Shown here piece by piece: positions 8,119-18,076 of a stretch of DNA of 64,000 nt. Under the pieces are notes generated by a model, which saw only the letters and a program-made list of their open reading frames with translations, ran no database searches and was not told where the DNA came from. The position numbers and the translations under genes were made by a program. Source of the stretch: Lachnospiraceae bacterium (GTDB lineage Bacteria > Bacillota > Clostridia > Lachnospirales > Lachnospiraceae); assembly GCA_910575155.1 (NCBI GenBank), contig CAJTDX010000017.1, positions 17,430-81,429 on the forward strand, in the 5' to 3' direction. Each line of letters starts with the position of its first letter. Positions within the stretch are counted from its first letter, which is position 1.

Positions 8119-9210
8119 ATGAAAGGTGAAAAGCATATAAAATCAGTTATTTTAAGGCGCTTTTTCCAGAAGATGCTCTATGCCGGCACGGTCTGTATGG
8201 CGCTGCTGGTGCTGTGCCTTCTTTTGGGAAAGGCTTTTTTTGGCTCTTTTGTCTGGTATGGAACGGAAGGGGCATATCCGCTGCTTCACTGGATTTCAGA
8301 AAACCAGGGTATGTTTGTATCCGGATTGTTTCTGACAGGACTTTTTTTCATCGGCATATTTTATTGGATCAGACTTTTGAATTATTTTCAGGACGTGATA
8401 GACGCCATGGAGAAGCTCGCCTGTGAAGGTCAGATCCGTCTGAGGCCGGAACTTCGCGAGGTGGAAGATCATATGAATGAGGTGCAGCGTCAGATTAAAC
8501 GCAATGAACGGCTGGCAAGAGAAGCGGAGCAGCGGAAAAACGATCTGGTGGTGTATCTTGCGCATGATTTGAAAACGCCTTTGACTTCCGTAATTGGTTA
8601 CTTATCTCTGATGCGGCAGGAGACGCAGATTTCGGAGGAACTTCGGCAAAAATATCTTGCCGTTTCCCTGGAAAAAGCAGAGCGTTTAGAGCAGCTGATC
8701 AATGAATTTTTTGAAATAACCAGATTTAATCTGACGCATCTGGAGCTGGAGACGGTGACAGTTTCCCTGAAACGGATGCTGGAACAGATTGTTTATGAAT
8801 TTCAGCCTATGTTTGCGGAAAAGCGTATCACATGCAGGCTGGAGCTGGAACCAGAGGAGTTGAACATTACCTGTGATACCGATAAAATGCAGCGGGTTTT
8901 TGATAATTTACTGCGGAATGCCCTGCTCTATGGATATGAGGGAAGCGTTATATCGCTCAGGGCAGCGCTCAGTTCCTCAAATTTGTGTATTCAGGTGGAG
9001 AATCAGGGCGCGACAATTCCCAGAGAAAAGCTGGATCGTATTTTTGAACAGTTTTACCGTCTCGATTCGGCAAGACAGAGTAAAACCGGAGGCGCCGGAC
9101 TGGGCCTTGCCATCGCCAGAGAAATCGTGGAGCGTCACGGCGGGCAGATCCGGGCGGAAAGCCAGGAGGAGAGGACGGTATTTACCGTAGAAATTCCCGC
9201 AAAACAGTGA
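8119..9210 (+). CDS. VanS-like sensor histidine kinase
   Basis: 363 residues, start at ATG 8119 with CGGAGGAAG upstream; the longer TTG start at 8095 would overlap the regulator. Two membrane segments (about residues 17-40 and 65-88) enclose a short external loop. The phospho-acceptor His is in YLAHDLKTPLTSVIGYL, followed by the N box (FDNLLRNALLYG), G1 and G2 (GGAGLGLAIAREIVERHGG). The short sensor loop is typical of VanS-like kinases that sense cell-envelope state; the signal is unknown. Operon with the preceding regulator. Confidence 0.92.
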   Translation: MKGEKHIKSVILRRFFQKMLYAGTVCMALLVLCLLLGKAFFGSFVWYGTEGAYPLLHWISENQGMFVSGLFLTGLFFIGIFYWIRLLNYFQDVIDAMEKLACEGQIRLRPELREVEDHMNEVQRQIKRNERLAREAEQRKNDLVVYLAHDLKTPLTSVIGYLSLMRQETQISEELRQKYLAVSLEKAERLEQLINEFFEITRFNLTHLELETVTVSLKRMLEQIVYEFQPMFAEKRITCRLELEPEELNITCDTDKMQRVFDNLLRNALLYGYEGSVISLRAALSSSNLCIQVENQGATIPREKLDRIFEQFYRLDSARQSKTGGAGLGLAIAREIVERHGGQIRAESQEERTVFTVEIPAKQ

Positions 9211-9216
9211 AGCAAA

Positions 9217-9289
9217 TCTTCATAAAATCTTAAATAGTTTGAGAGAAAAAACGTAAGAATCATGGATGCCTTTTGTCTATACTAAGATC
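9217..9289 (+). promoter_or_regulatory. Probable response-regulator-controlled promoter
   Basis: Heptads TCTTCAT (9217) and TCTTAAA (9228) start 11 bp apart, one helical turn, as OmpR-type regulators prefer. A TATACT -10 lies about 50 bp downstream (in TTGTCTATACTAAG) without a recognisable -35, which fits an activated promoter. A palindrome CCAGATGCATCTGG follows at 9303-9316. Confidence 0.4.
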
Positions 9290-9347
9290 AGGATTTAAAA
9301 AGCCAGATGCATCTGGAAATTTGAGATATAGAAAGGACGGAAGGGTT

Positions 9348-10175
9348 ATGGAATATTACGCTGGTGCAAATTATGGAGGGATTTCAGGCGGGAGAAGAAA
9401 GGCTTCTTTGCGAAAGAGAAGGGCGGCCCGCAGAAGACGCAGAAGAATCTGTGCGGGGATGTTTCTGCTGCTGGCGGCAGGCGTTGTGTTCTTTGCCAAG
9501 ACGCTGATTCCCGTTTTGCTTCAGGCAGGAGACGTTCAGGAATTTTTAAGTACCGCCATGCAGGAAGAGTATCCGCAGGAACTTTTGGAAATGTTGGAAA
9601 AGAATGAGGAGACTTATGATTTTGTGACCAATTATCCCAATCGCAGACAATATATGGAACAGGAGATCGATATTTCTGATCTCTGCAGTGAACAGAAGAT
9701 TCCTTTACTGATGCAGTGGGACCTGCGATGGGGATACGACAGTTACAGCGACAGCATGATCGGACCAGCAGGCTGCGGCCCGACCTGTATGACGATGGCA
9801 TACCTGGGATTGACGAAAGATACTCAGATGAATCCCCGCAAAATGGCGGAGTATGCAATGGAAAACAATTATAGTACAGAAGCGGGGACAAGCTGGAGCT
9901 TTTTCACTGAAGGAGCGGCGGGACTGGGACTTTCCGGAAAGGAACTGCCGCTTGGCGAGACGGCCATGAAGCAGGCGCTGGATCAGGGAAGCGTGCTGAT
10001 CTGCAGTATGCGTCCGGGCGATTTTACCACTACAGGGCATTTTATCCTGATTCGGGGATATGATGAACGGGGATTTTTTGTAAACGATCCCAACAGCAGA
10101 AAAAACAGTGAGAAGCAATGGGATTTTGATACCTTAAGCGGCCAGATCAAAGGGTTATGGGAAATTGGAAAATAA
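9348..10175 (+). CDS. Membrane-anchored C39-like cysteine peptidase
   Basis: 275 residues. A very basic N terminus (RKRRAARRRRRRI) precedes one membrane segment (about residues 38-58), so the catalytic part faces outside. The peptidase_C39_2 domain has the Cys in GPAGCGPTCMTMAYLGL, the His in TTGHFILIRGYD and VNDPNS. The family cleaves peptides, often in wall or export contexts; the substrate is not known. The start at 9348 gives the natural basic-plus-TM topology; the longer frame from 9273 overlaps the promoter. It follows the VanRS-like pair and is probably its target. Confidence 0.82.
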   Translation: MEYYAGANYGGISGGRRKASLRKRRAARRRRRRICAGMFLLLAAGVVFFAKTLIPVLLQAGDVQEFLSTAMQEEYPQELLEMLEKNEETYDFVTNYPNRRQYMEQEIDISDLCSEQKIPLLMQWDLRWGYDSYSDSMIGPAGCGPTCMTMAYLGLTKDTQMNPRKMAEYAMENNYSTEAGTSWSFFTEGAAGLGLSGKELPLGETAMKQALDQGSVLICSMRPGDFTTTGHFILIRGYDERGFFVNDPNSRKNSEKQWDFDTLSGQIKGLWEIGK

Positions 10176-10186
10176 TAAAGAACAAA

Positions 10187-10255
10187 GAATCCTGCTCTGC
10201 AGGATTCTCCGCCTGCGGCGGGTCGCTTTAGCGGCATATTTCTTTTCCGCCGCAG
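10187..10255. repeat. Tandem hairpins downstream of the C39-like gene
   Basis: GAATCCTGC-tct-GCAGGATTC (10187-10207) and CTGCGGCGG ... CCGCCGCAG (10213-10255). No T-run follows directly, so this is either a weak terminator or a structured intergenic repeat. I see no second copy in the window. Confidence 0.5.
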
Positions 10256-10303
10256 TGCGATCATTGTTTTTTATTTATAGGGAATCCGAAGGAATTTCCT
10301 ATA

Positions 10304-10342
10304 AAAATACAGCCTGACGGATCGTGAGATCTGTCAGGCTGT
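10304..10342 (-). terminator. Intrinsic terminator of pyrG
   Basis: Read on the minus strand: ACAGCCTGAC ... GTCAGGCTGT with inner GATC/GATC pairing, followed by ATTTTTAT. It ends the pyrG transcript. Confidence 0.75.
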
Positions 10343-10353
10343 TGTGCTATAAA

Positions 10354-11958
10354 CTATCGTCTGGTTTTGATTGCCGCTTCTACAAATCCTTTGAACAGCG
10401 GATGCGGGCGGTTGGGCCTTGATTTTAATTCCGGATGCGCCTGGGTGGCTATAAACCAGGGATGGTCGGTGATTTCCACCATTTCCACAATCCGGCTGTC
10501 CGGCGACAGGCCGCAGAGCTTCATCCCGTGTTCAGTCAGCACGGAACGGTAATCATTGTTGACTTCATAACGGTGACGGTGACGTTCGTGTATGGTTTCT
10601 TCTCCATATACCTGGAACGCCCTGGAAGTTTTATCCAAAATACAGGGATAAGAGCCGAGGCGCAGCGTTCCGCCAAGATCTTCCACGCCGTTTTGATCCG
10701 GCATAAGGGCAATCACCGGGTGGGTAGTGTTGGGGTTGAGTTCAATACTGTGAGCGTCATGGAAGCTGCAGATATGTCTTGCATATTCGATGATAGACAC
10801 CTGCATACCAAGACAGAGACCCAGATAAGGAACCTTGTGCTCGCGGGCATACTGAGCGGCAACAATCATGCCTTCCACACCCCGGTCGCCAAAACCGCCG
10901 GGAACCAGAATGCCCTGTACTTGTCCGAGAATTTCTCCGGCGTTCTCTGCGTTCAGTAATTCAGAATCCACCCATTTGATATTTACGGTGGCGCGTTCTG
11001 CAATCCCTCCATGTTTTAAAGCTTCCACCACAGAGATATATGCGTCGTGCAGCGCCGTATATTTTCCAACAAGGGCAATTTCCACTTCCTTGTTGGGGTT
11101 TCTGAGAGCGTCCACCATGTCGATCCAGTCTGTAAGATCCGGCTGCGGGCAGTCTAAATGGAGACATTCACATGCTACCTGCGCGAGATTCTCCGCTTCC
11201 ATGGCAAGAGGCGCCTCGTACAGATATTCCACATCGAGATTCTGCAGTACACGGCTGCAGGGAACGTTACAGAATAAGGAAATTTTGTCTTTGATTCCCT
11301 GGTCTAAGGGATGCTCGGAACGGCAAACAATAATATCAGGCTGAATCCCCATGCCCTGCAGTTCTTTCACACTGGCCTGTGTAGGTTTGGTTTTCATTTC
11401 TCCGGAGGCGCTGATATAGGGAATGAGGGTTACATGAATCAGGATGGCGTTCTCATGTCCAATCTCATGCTGGAACTGACGGATAGACTCCAGAAACGGC
11501 TGGCTCTCCATGTCGCCCACAGTTCCTCCAACCTCGATAATGGCAATATGGGTGTCTTCCGTGGTGAAATTCCGGTAAAAACGGCTTTTGATTTCATTGG
11601 TGATATGAGGAATCACCTGGACAGTGCCTCCGCCGTAATCTCCCCGGCGCTCTTTCTGCAGAACGGACCAGTACACCTTTCCGGTTGTGACATTGGAATT
11701 TTTTCCTAAATTTTCATCAATAAAACGTTCATAGTGCCCAAGGTCCAAATCTGTTTCTGCGCCGTCATCGGTGACGAAGACCTCTCCGTGCTGAATGGGG
11801 TTCATTGTTCCGGGATCGATGTTGATATACGGATCAAATTTCTGCATGGTAACTTTATAACCCCGCGCTTTCAGCAGACGTCCCAGGGAAGCTGCTGTAA
11901 TTCCTTTTCCCAGGCCGGAAACCACACCACCAGTGACAAAGACGTATTTTACGGACAT
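10354..11958 (-). CDS. pyrG: CTP synthase
   Basis: 534 residues. Converts UTP to CTP using ATP and glutamine. The N-terminal synthase domain starts [17 protein letters not shown] with the P-loop, and [15 protein letters not shown] follows. The C-terminal class I glutamine amidotransferase has the nucleophile Cys in YLGLCLGMQ and the His-x-Glu in [10 protein letters not shown]. The start at 11958 has GGAGG 7 nt upstream; an upstream ATG at 11991 has no such site. It is transcribed divergently from ftsH; a TATAAT (12002-12007, minus) serves as -10 with a weak -35. Confidence 0.97.
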   Translation of the reverse strand: MSVKYVFVTGGVVSGLGKGITAASLGRLLKARGYKVTMQKFDPYINIDPGTMNPIQHGEVFVTDDGAETDLDLGHYERFIDENLGKNSNVTTGKVYWSVLQKERRGDYGGGTVQVIPHITNEIKSRFYRNFTTEDTHIAIIEVGGTVGDMESQPFLESIRQFQHEIGHENAILIHVTLIPYISASGEMKTKPTQASVKELQGMGIQPDIIVCRSEHPLDQGIKDKISLFCNVPCSRVLQNLDVEYLYEAPLAMEAENLAQVACECLHLDCPQPDLTDWIDMVDALRNPNKEVEIALVGKYTALHDAYISVVEALKHGGIAERATVNIKWVDSELLNAENAGEILGQVQGILVPGGFGDRGVEGMIVAAQYAREHKVPYLGLCLGMQVSIIEYARHICSFHDAHSIELNPNTTHPVIALMPDQNGVEDLGGTLRLGSYPCILDKTSRAFQVYGEETIHERHRHRYEVNNDYRSVLTEHGMKLCGLSPDSRIVEMVEITDHPWFIATQAHPELKSRPNRPHPLFKGFVEAAIKTRR

Positions 11959-12001
11959 AGTAGCTCCTCCTTCAATATGTATCATTTTCAATAATTACTA
12001 C

Positions 12002-12007
12002 ATTATA
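12002..12007 (-). promoter_or_regulatory. pyrG -10 element
   Basis: TATAAT on the minus strand, 44 bp from the start codon. The -35 is poor (near TAGATT), so the call rests on the -10 alone. The AT-rich divergent spacer also holds three AAAAGTTT-type repeats (12044-12085) of unknown meaning. Confidence 0.45.
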
Positions 12008-12095
12008 CAACCTATGATGAAAGAAATCTAGGATTTTTATAAAAAAGTTTATAAAAAGTTTAGAAAATATTGTAGAAAAGTTTCTAAAGAACATA

Positions 12096-12124
12096 TTGCT
12101 TTTCAAAAAGAATGAACATATAAT
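12096..12124 (+). promoter_or_regulatory. Sigma-A promoter of ftsH
   Basis: TTGCTT (12096-12101), a 17-bp spacer and a perfect TATAAT (12119-12124), 48 bp before the ftsH start. Confidence 0.7.
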
Positions 12125-12171
12125 AAAATAGTGTCGCCGAATCACAGGGAGCGATATTCAGGAGGAAATCA

Positions 12172-15147
12172 ATGGAGAACAAAGGAAATAATAATATGAA
12201 TGGGAATAATAGCGGCGGGAACAATAACGGAGGGAATAATAACGGCGGAAATAACCGTAATGGAATGACGGTTATGATTTTTATTCTCGCGGCTTTGGTG
12301 GTGCTGTTTCTGACGAGCCTTCTGAACAGCTGCGCCAAGGACGCCGCCAATAAAGAGATCACTTATTCAGAGTTTATTAATATGGTGGAAAGCGATAAGG
12401 TGGAGGAAGTTATCTTTACTTCCAACAGAATTAAAATTAAACCCAGGAGTGAGAACAAATTATACCGGATTACTTATTATACCGCCGAATTAAATGATGA
12501 AACTCTGCTTCCCCTGCTGAAAGAACATGGCGTAAAATTCAGCGGCACGGTAGAGGATGTGTCTTCAGCAATTATGTGGAATATGGTAAGTTATATCCTT
12601 CCGCTGGTAATTGTGTGGGTGCTGCTGTATTTCTTTATCTTCCGTAAAATGGGAGGAGGCGGCGTCATGGGAGTGGGTAAGACCACGGCAAAAGTTTATG
12701 TGGAGAAGTCCACAGGGGTAAACTTTAAGGATGTTGCCGGACAGGATGAAGCAAAAGATTCCCTTCAGGAAGTGGTGGATTTTCTGCATAATCCCAAGAA
12801 ATATACAGATATTGGAGCGAAACTTCCCAAGGGCGCGCTCCTGGTGGGCCCTCCGGGAACTGGTAAAACATTGCTTGCCAAAGCAGTTGCAGGAGAGGCG
12901 AAGGTACCCTTTTTCTCTCTGGCAGGTTCGGACTTTGTAGAGATGTTTGTGGGGGTGGGAGCTTCCCGTGTCAGGGATTTGTTCAAAGAAGCGCAGAAGC
13001 AGGCGCCCTGTATTATTTTTATTGACGAGATTGACGCCATAGGCAAGAGCCGCGATACCAGATACGGCGGAAACGATGAACGGGAGCAGACGCTGAACCA
13101 GCTTCTGGCAGAGATGGATGGTTTTGACACATCCAAGGGTCTGCTGATTCTTGCGGCTACCAATCGTCCGGAAGTGCTGGATAAGGCGTTGCTGCGTCCC
13201 GGAAGGTTTGACCGCAGAATCATTGTGGATAAGCCGGATCTTAAAGGACGTGTGGAAACCTTGAAAGTACATGCCAAGAATGTGCTGATGGATGAAACGG
13301 TGGATCTGGATGCGATTGCCCTGGCGACGTCCGGCGCAGTGGGATCTGATCTGGCCAATATGATTAATGAGGCGGCCATCAATGCTGTCAAAGACGGAAG
13401 GAAGTATGTAAATCAGGAGGATCTTTTTGAATCTGTTGAGGTAGTAATTGCCGGAAAAGAGAAGAAGGACCGTATTATGAGTCCCAAAGAGAAGAAAATG
13501 GTGGCGTATCATGAAGTGGGCCATGCTCTGGTAACTGCTTTGCAGAAAGATACGGAGCCAGTGCAGAAGATTACCATCGTGCCCAGGACTATGGGCGCCT
13601 TGGGTTATACGATGCAGGTGCCGGAAGAAGAAAAATTCCTGATGACGAAAAATGAGCTGGCAGCGCGTCTTGTCACTTATATGGGCGGCAGGGCGGCAGA
13701 GGAGATTGTATTTGACTCTGTTACTACCGGGGCTTCTAATGATATAGAGCAGGCGACCAAAATAGCGCGGGCTATGGTGACGCAGTACGGCATGTCTGAA
13801 AAATTTGGGCTGATGGGACTTGTTACCGTTGAGAATCAGTATCTGGATGGCCGGGCAAGTCTGAATTGCGGAGAAGATACGGCGGCGCAGATTGACCAGG
13901 AAGTAATGCGGATCTTAAAAGCGAGCTACGATGAAGCGATTCGTCTTCTTCAGGAGAACAGAAGCATTCTCGATGAGATTGCTCATTATCTGTATGAGCA
14001 TGAGACGATCACGGGCAGGGAATTTATGAAGATTTTCCGCGAATTAAAAGGAATATCGGAGACAGAGGAGGCGCCGGGCACAGATAAAACAGAGGATACA
14101 TTCAGGCAGGAAGATCGTGAAATACCTGAATTTCCAATAGAAGATGAGAATTATGAAGAGCATTATCAGGTGAAACTCAGAGGAAAGCGGCCCAACGAGG
14201 CGGCAGGAAATCTAAGAGAAGTCAGTATACCGGAGGAATCAGCGGAGTTTCCGGAGGAAGTGAATACTCTCGAACAGCCGGGAGAATTTCTGCGAAGAGT
14301 GAATATGCCGGAGGAATCGGGAGAGTTTCCGGAGGAAGTAAATACGCTGGACGAATTTCAGGAGTTTCCGGAGGAAGTGAACACACTGGACGATTCCGGG
14401 GAATTTCCGGAGGAAGTAAATACACGGAAAGAGCCGCAAAGGTTTTCGCAGGAAGCCGGTATTCTGGAAGAAGCGGAAGAGTTTCCACTGGAAGTAAATA
14501 CACTGGACGATTCCGAAGAGCTTTTGATGCGGGGTACTTCTCTGCAAGAAGCGCACACGCCGAATGAGGCGGATCATCTGCCATTGGAAGTAAACACCCT
14601 GGACCAGCCCGAAGAAATTTTATTGCAAAGCAATACGCTTATGGGTCAGGAGGAGCTTCCGGAGGAAGTGAATACGCTGGACGAATCCGGAACGCATTTG
14701 CTCAGAGCCAGCGCCATGAAACAGGTCATTACGCCGGAAGAGCCGCAGGAACTTTTGGAAAAGGCGGATTCTTTGCAGGAAATCAATATCTCCATGCAGC
14801 CGGAAGAAAAAGAAGTAGTTTTTCTGGAGGCAGAGGAGGTTGTACAGGATGCGATCATTCGTGAAGTGATTCCGGAGGAATTAACCCGTAAAGTGTTTAA
14901 CAGAGAGGAAAAAGAGATCGTTTTGGAAGAAGTCCCTGAGGAGCCTAAGATTTCCGCTTTGGAAATGTTCCGGAAACATAAGAAAAAGGTATCTGTGGAA
15001 GAACCGGAAGAAACAAAAGAGCAGGAAGCTGCTCAGGAACAGGCGTCCGAAGAGCCGCAGGAACTTTATCAGGAGGAACCGCAGGAGCCTGATGATCCGG
15101 AAGATGGAGAGGATTATTTAGATAAATTATTAAAAGGGATGAAATAA
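12172..15147 (+). CDS. ftsH: ATP-dependent zinc metalloprotease FtsH with a long repeat-bearing C-terminal tail
   Basis: 991 residues against about 600-700 for the usual family member. An Asn/Gly-rich N terminus (residues 5-29) precedes TM1 (about 32-50); TM2 is at about 135-155. The AAA domain has Walker A GPPGTGKT (about 226-233), Walker B IIFIDEID (about 281-288) and the second region of homology; the protease zinc site is HEVGH (about 447-451). The catalytic part ends near residue 630. The extra ~360 residues are acidic and contain seven copies of the motif [F/L]P-[E/L]-EVNT-[L/R] between about 689 and 832, then a Glu/Gln/Pro-rich end. FtsH degrades membrane and short-lived cytosolic proteins; the tail's job is unknown. 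uvrC overlaps its stop by 1 nt. Confidence 0.95.
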   Translation: MENKGNNNMNGNNSGGNNNGGNNNGGNNRNGMTVMIFILAALVVLFLTSLLNSCAKDAANKEITYSEFINMVESDKVEEVIFTSNRIKIKPRSENKLYRITYYTAELNDETLLPLLKEHGVKFSGTVEDVSSAIMWNMVSYILPLVIVWVLLYFFIFRKMGGGGVMGVGKTTAKVYVEKSTGVNFKDVAGQDEAKDSLQEVVDFLHNPKKYTDIGAKLPKGALLVGPPGTGKTLLAKAVAGEAKVPFFSLAGSDFVEMFVGVGASRVRDLFKEAQKQAPCIIFIDEIDAIGKSRDTRYGGNDEREQTLNQLLAEMDGFDTSKGLLILAATNRPEVLDKALLRPGRFDRRIIVDKPDLKGRVETLKVHAKNVLMDETVDLDAIALATSGAVGSDLANMINEAAINAVKDGRKYVNQEDLFESVEVVIAGKEKKDRIMSPKEKKMVAYHEVGHALVTALQKDTEPVQKITIVPRTMGALGYTMQVPEEEKFLMTKNELAARLVTYMGGRAAEEIVFDSVTTGASNDIEQATKIARAMVTQYGMSEKFGLMGLVTVENQYLDGRASLNCGEDTAAQIDQEVMRILKASYDEAIRLLQENRSILDEIAHYLYEHETITGREFMKIFRELKGISETEEAPGTDKTEDTFRQEDREIPEFPIEDENYEEHYQVKLRGKRPNEAAGNLREVSIPEESAEFPEEVNTLEQPGEFLRRVNMPEESGEFPEEVNTLDEFQEFPEEVNTLDDSGEFPEEVNTRKEPQRFSQEAGILEEAEEFPLEVNTLDDSEELLMRGTSLQEAHTPNEADHLPLEVNTLDQPEEILLQSNTLMGQEELPEEVNTLDESGTHLLRASAMKQVITPEEPQELLEKADSLQEINISMQPEEKEVVFLEAEEVVQDAIIREVIPEELTRKVFNREEKEIVLEEVPEEPKISALEMFRKHKKKVSVEEPEETKEQEAAQEQASEEPQELYQEEPQEPDDPEDGEDYLDKLLKGMK

Positions 15148-17024
15148 TGTTTGACATTCAGGAGGAATTAAAAAAACTTCCCCAGAAACCTGGGGTTTAT
15201 ATCATGCATGATGCCAGGGATGCAATTATTTATATTGGCAAGGCGGTCAGTCTTCGGAATCGGGTGCGCCAGTATTTTCGTCCCAGTCACAACGAGGGAC
15301 TGAAAAAGGCGCAGATGGTAAGACAGATTGAGCGATTTGAATATATCATCACCGATTCTGAGCTGGAAGCGCTTATTTTGGAGTGCAATCTGATCAAGGA
15401 ACACAGGCCCAAATATAATACTATGCTGCGGGATGACAAGACATACCCCTATATCAGAGTGACGCTGGGAGAAGCTTTTCCCAGAGTCCTCTTTTCACGT
15501 CAGATGAAAAAAGACAAATCCCGCTATTTTGGTCCTTATACCAGCGCAGGCGCCGTCAAAGATACCATAGAGCTGATTGATAAGATTTATGCGCTCCGCA
15601 CCTGCAGCCGCGTACTGCCCAAAGATATTGGGAAAGAGCGGCCCTGTCTGAATTATCACATTCATCAGTGTATGGCGCCCTGCCAGGGATATATCAGCCA
15701 GGAAGAATACCGCCAGAGGATCGGCCGGGCAATCGAGTTTTTAAATGGAAACTACCAGCCTGTACTCAGGGAACTGGAAGAGAAGATGCAGGATGCTTCC
15801 GAGAACATGAACTTTGAAAAAGCAATCGAATACCGGGAGCTGCTAAAAGCGGTGAAGCAGATCGCCCAGAAGCAGAAAATTACCAGCTCTGACGGTGAGG
15901 ATAAGGATATCATTGCCATGGCGTCCGACGCAGAGGACGCAGTGGTACAGATCTTTTTTATCCGCGATGGAAAACTGATCGGGCGGGATCATTTTCATGT
16001 TAATATCGGAAGCGAGGACACCAGACCTCAGGTGCTCGCCACGTTTTTGAAACAATTTTATGCGGGGACGCCTTTTATCCCCAGAGAGCTTATGCTTCAG
16101 GAGGAAATTGAGGAAGCTCAGGTAATTGAAGAATGGCTGTCGCAGAAACGGGGGCAGAAAGTTTATGTGCGCGTGCCTAAAAAGGGAACCAAAGAAAAAC
16201 TGGTGGAGCTTGCCGCCCAGAATGCCGGCATGGTGCTTTCTCAGGATAAAGAAAAGATCAAACGGGAAGAAGGCAGAACCATAGGGGCGTTAAAGGAGAT
16301 TGGCAGACTGCTGGAGCTTGAGGATTTGAAACGGGTGGAAGCATATGATATTTCCAATATCAGCGGCTTCGAATCTGTGGGTTCTATGATTGTATATGAG
16401 AAAGGAAAGCCAAAACGCAGCGACTACCGGAAATTCAAATTGCGGACAGTGACCGGACCGGATGATTACGGTTCCATGTATGAGGTGCTGACGAGGCGTT
16501 TTTCTCATGGAATGAAAGAGCAGGAGGAATTAAAAGAGCGGAATATGGAACAGGAATACGGAAGCTTTACCCGTTTTCCGGATCTGATTATGATGGACGG
16601 AGGAAAAGGCCAGGTAAACGTGGCGCTGCGGGTTTTAGAAGAGCTGAAATTACAGATTCCGGTATGCGGGATGGTGAAAGATGACAATCACAGAACCAGG
16701 GGCTTATATTATCACAATCAGGAAATTCCCATTGACCGCCACAGTGAGGGATTCAGGCTGATCACCCGTATCCAGGATGAAGCGCACCGGTTTGCCATTG
16801 AATTTCACCGTTCCTTAAGAAGCAAGGAGCAGGTACATTCTGTTCTCGACGATATCCCGGGGATTGGCGCGGTGCGAAGAAAAGCGCTGATGAAAAGGTT
16901 TTTATCCCTGGACGCCATACGTGAAGCAGATGTAAAGACGCTGGCAGAGCTGCCCTCCATGAACGAGCAGTCCGCAAGGGCAGTCTATGAATTTTTCCAC
17001 AGGCCGTCTGTTGAAGAGCAATAG
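15147..17024 (+). CDS. uvrC: Excinuclease ABC subunit C
   Basis: 625 residues. Makes both incisions in UvrABC nucleotide excision repair. N-terminal GIY-YIG nuclease ([11 protein letters not shown] ... [18 protein letters not shown], residues about 13-45), UVR motif near residues 205-240 ([11 protein letters not shown]), the RNase H-like second nuclease domain ([28 protein letters not shown]) and C-terminal helix-hairpin-helix ([19 protein letters not shown]). The ATG overlaps the ftsH stop (TAATG), so translation is coupled. Length normal. Confidence 0.97.
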   Translation: MFDIQEELKKLPQKPGVYIMHDARDAIIYIGKAVSLRNRVRQYFRPSHNEGLKKAQMVRQIERFEYIITDSELEALILECNLIKEHRPKYNTMLRDDKTYPYIRVTLGEAFPRVLFSRQMKKDKSRYFGPYTSAGAVKDTIELIDKIYALRTCSRVLPKDIGKERPCLNYHIHQCMAPCQGYISQEEYRQRIGRAIEFLNGNYQPVLRELEEKMQDASENMNFEKAIEYRELLKAVKQIAQKQKITSSDGEDKDIIAMASDAEDAVVQIFFIRDGKLIGRDHFHVNIGSEDTRPQVLATFLKQFYAGTPFIPRELMLQEEIEEAQVIEEWLSQKRGQKVYVRVPKKGTKEKLVELAAQNAGMVLSQDKEKIKREEGRTIGALKEIGRLLELEDLKRVEAYDISNISGFESVGSMIVYEKGKPKRSDYRKFKLRTVTGPDDYGSMYEVLTRRFSHGMKEQEELKERNMEQEYGSFTRFPDLIMMDGGKGQVNVALRVLEELKLQIPVCGMVKDDNHRTRGLYYHNQEIPIDRHSEGFRLITRIQDEAHRFAIEFHRSLRSKEQVHSVLDDIPGIGAVRRKALMKRFLSLDAIREADVKTLAELPSMNEQSARAVYEFFHRPSVEEQ

Positions 17025-17128
17025 GTTTTATGATAAAATGAAAATGAAACGGCAAAAATCAGTATGAATGGCAGATTTATACTGATCTATGGCTGAAATA
17101 AGGTTTTCCCGATGAAAGGAGAAGCAGA

Positions 17129-18073
17129 ATGAGCGGCGTAAGTGTAAAAAAGATTGCAGACAAAATGAAATTAAAGGTACTGAATCCGGAAGTGGATATT
17201 AATTCCCGCAAGGTAACTACCGCAGAAGTAAACCGTCCCGCCCTGCAGCTGACAGGGTATTTTGACTATTTTGAAAAGACCAGAATAGAAATTATCGGTA
17301 TGGTGGAATATACTTATATACAGAAACTGAGCCAGGAGGAGAAACTGGACGTTTATGAAAAGTTCTTCTCACATAATATTCCCTGTGTGATTTTCAGCCG
17401 TGATCTGAAACCGGACGAGGATTTGATACGGATTGCCACAGAGAACCAGACCCCGGTTTTATCCACAGATTATGGAACCTCTGCATTTATGGCGGAGCTG
17501 ATTTATTATCTGGGAGAAGCGCTTGCACCCTGTATTTCCATTCACGGCGTTTTGGTGGATGTCTATGGAGAGGGACTTCTGATCATGGGCGAAAGCGGGA
17601 TCGGCAAGAGCGAGGCCGCTCTGGAACTGATCCGCAGAGGACATCGTCTGGTCAGCGACGATGTCGTGGAAATCCGCAGAATCAACGAGCATACGCTGGT
17701 GGGAACCGCGCCGGATATTACCAGATATTTTATTGAAATGCGAGGCGTGGGCATCATAGATGTTAAGACTTTGTTTGGCGTAGAGTGTGTGAAAGAAAAA
17801 CAGAATATTGATCTGGTAATCAAGCTGGAGGACTGGAAAAAAGAAAATGAGTATGACCGCCTGGGCATGGAAGAAGAATATACGGAATTTCTGGGCAACA
17901 AAGTCGTATGCCATTCTCTGCCGATCCGTCCGGGACGAAATCTGGCCGTGATTTGCGAGACAGCGGCTGTCAACCACAGACAGAAAAAGATGGGATACAA
18001 CGCGGCTCAGGAACTGTATCGCCGGGTACAGGCGAATCTTCAGAAAAATTCCAGTGAGGAGGAAGAAGACTGA
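17129..18073 (+). CDS. hprK: HPr kinase/phosphorylase
   Basis: 314 residues. Phosphorylates Ser46 of HPr in response to glycolytic intermediates, the signal for CcpA-type catabolite repression in Firmicutes. The N-terminal regulatory domain covers about 1-130; the kinase domain has the P-loop GESGIGKS (154-161), the preceding His region SIHGVLVDVYG, LVSDDVVEI and the signature EMRGVGIIDVKTLFG. A good AAAGGAG ribosome site precedes it. It heads a tightly packed run: M18 peptidase (3 nt later), murB, rapZ, whiA. An ATCAGTAT/ATACTGAT hairpin (17058-17086) sits in the 104-bp gap after uvrC. Confidence 0.97.
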   Translation: MSGVSVKKIADKMKLKVLNPEVDINSRKVTTAEVNRPALQLTGYFDYFEKTRIEIIGMVEYTYIQKLSQEEKLDVYEKFFSHNIPCVIFSRDLKPDEDLIRIATENQTPVLSTDYGTSAFMAELIYYLGEALAPCISIHGVLVDVYGEGLLIMGESGIGKSEAALELIRRGHRLVSDDVVEIRRINEHTLVGTAPDITRYFIEMRGVGIIDVKTLFGVECVKEKQNIDLVIKLEDWKKENEYDRLGMEEEYTEFLGNKVVCHSLPIRPGRNLAVICETAAVNHRQKKMGYNAAQELYRRVQANLQKNSSEEEED

Positions 18074-18076
18074 TCT

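Noticed and set aside
12565..13524. 319-residue open frame opposite ftsH
   Set aside because: Shadow of the highly conserved AAA domain of FtsH.
17455..17475. DnaA box inside hprK
   Set aside because: A single TTATCCACA in a coding region, expected by chance.
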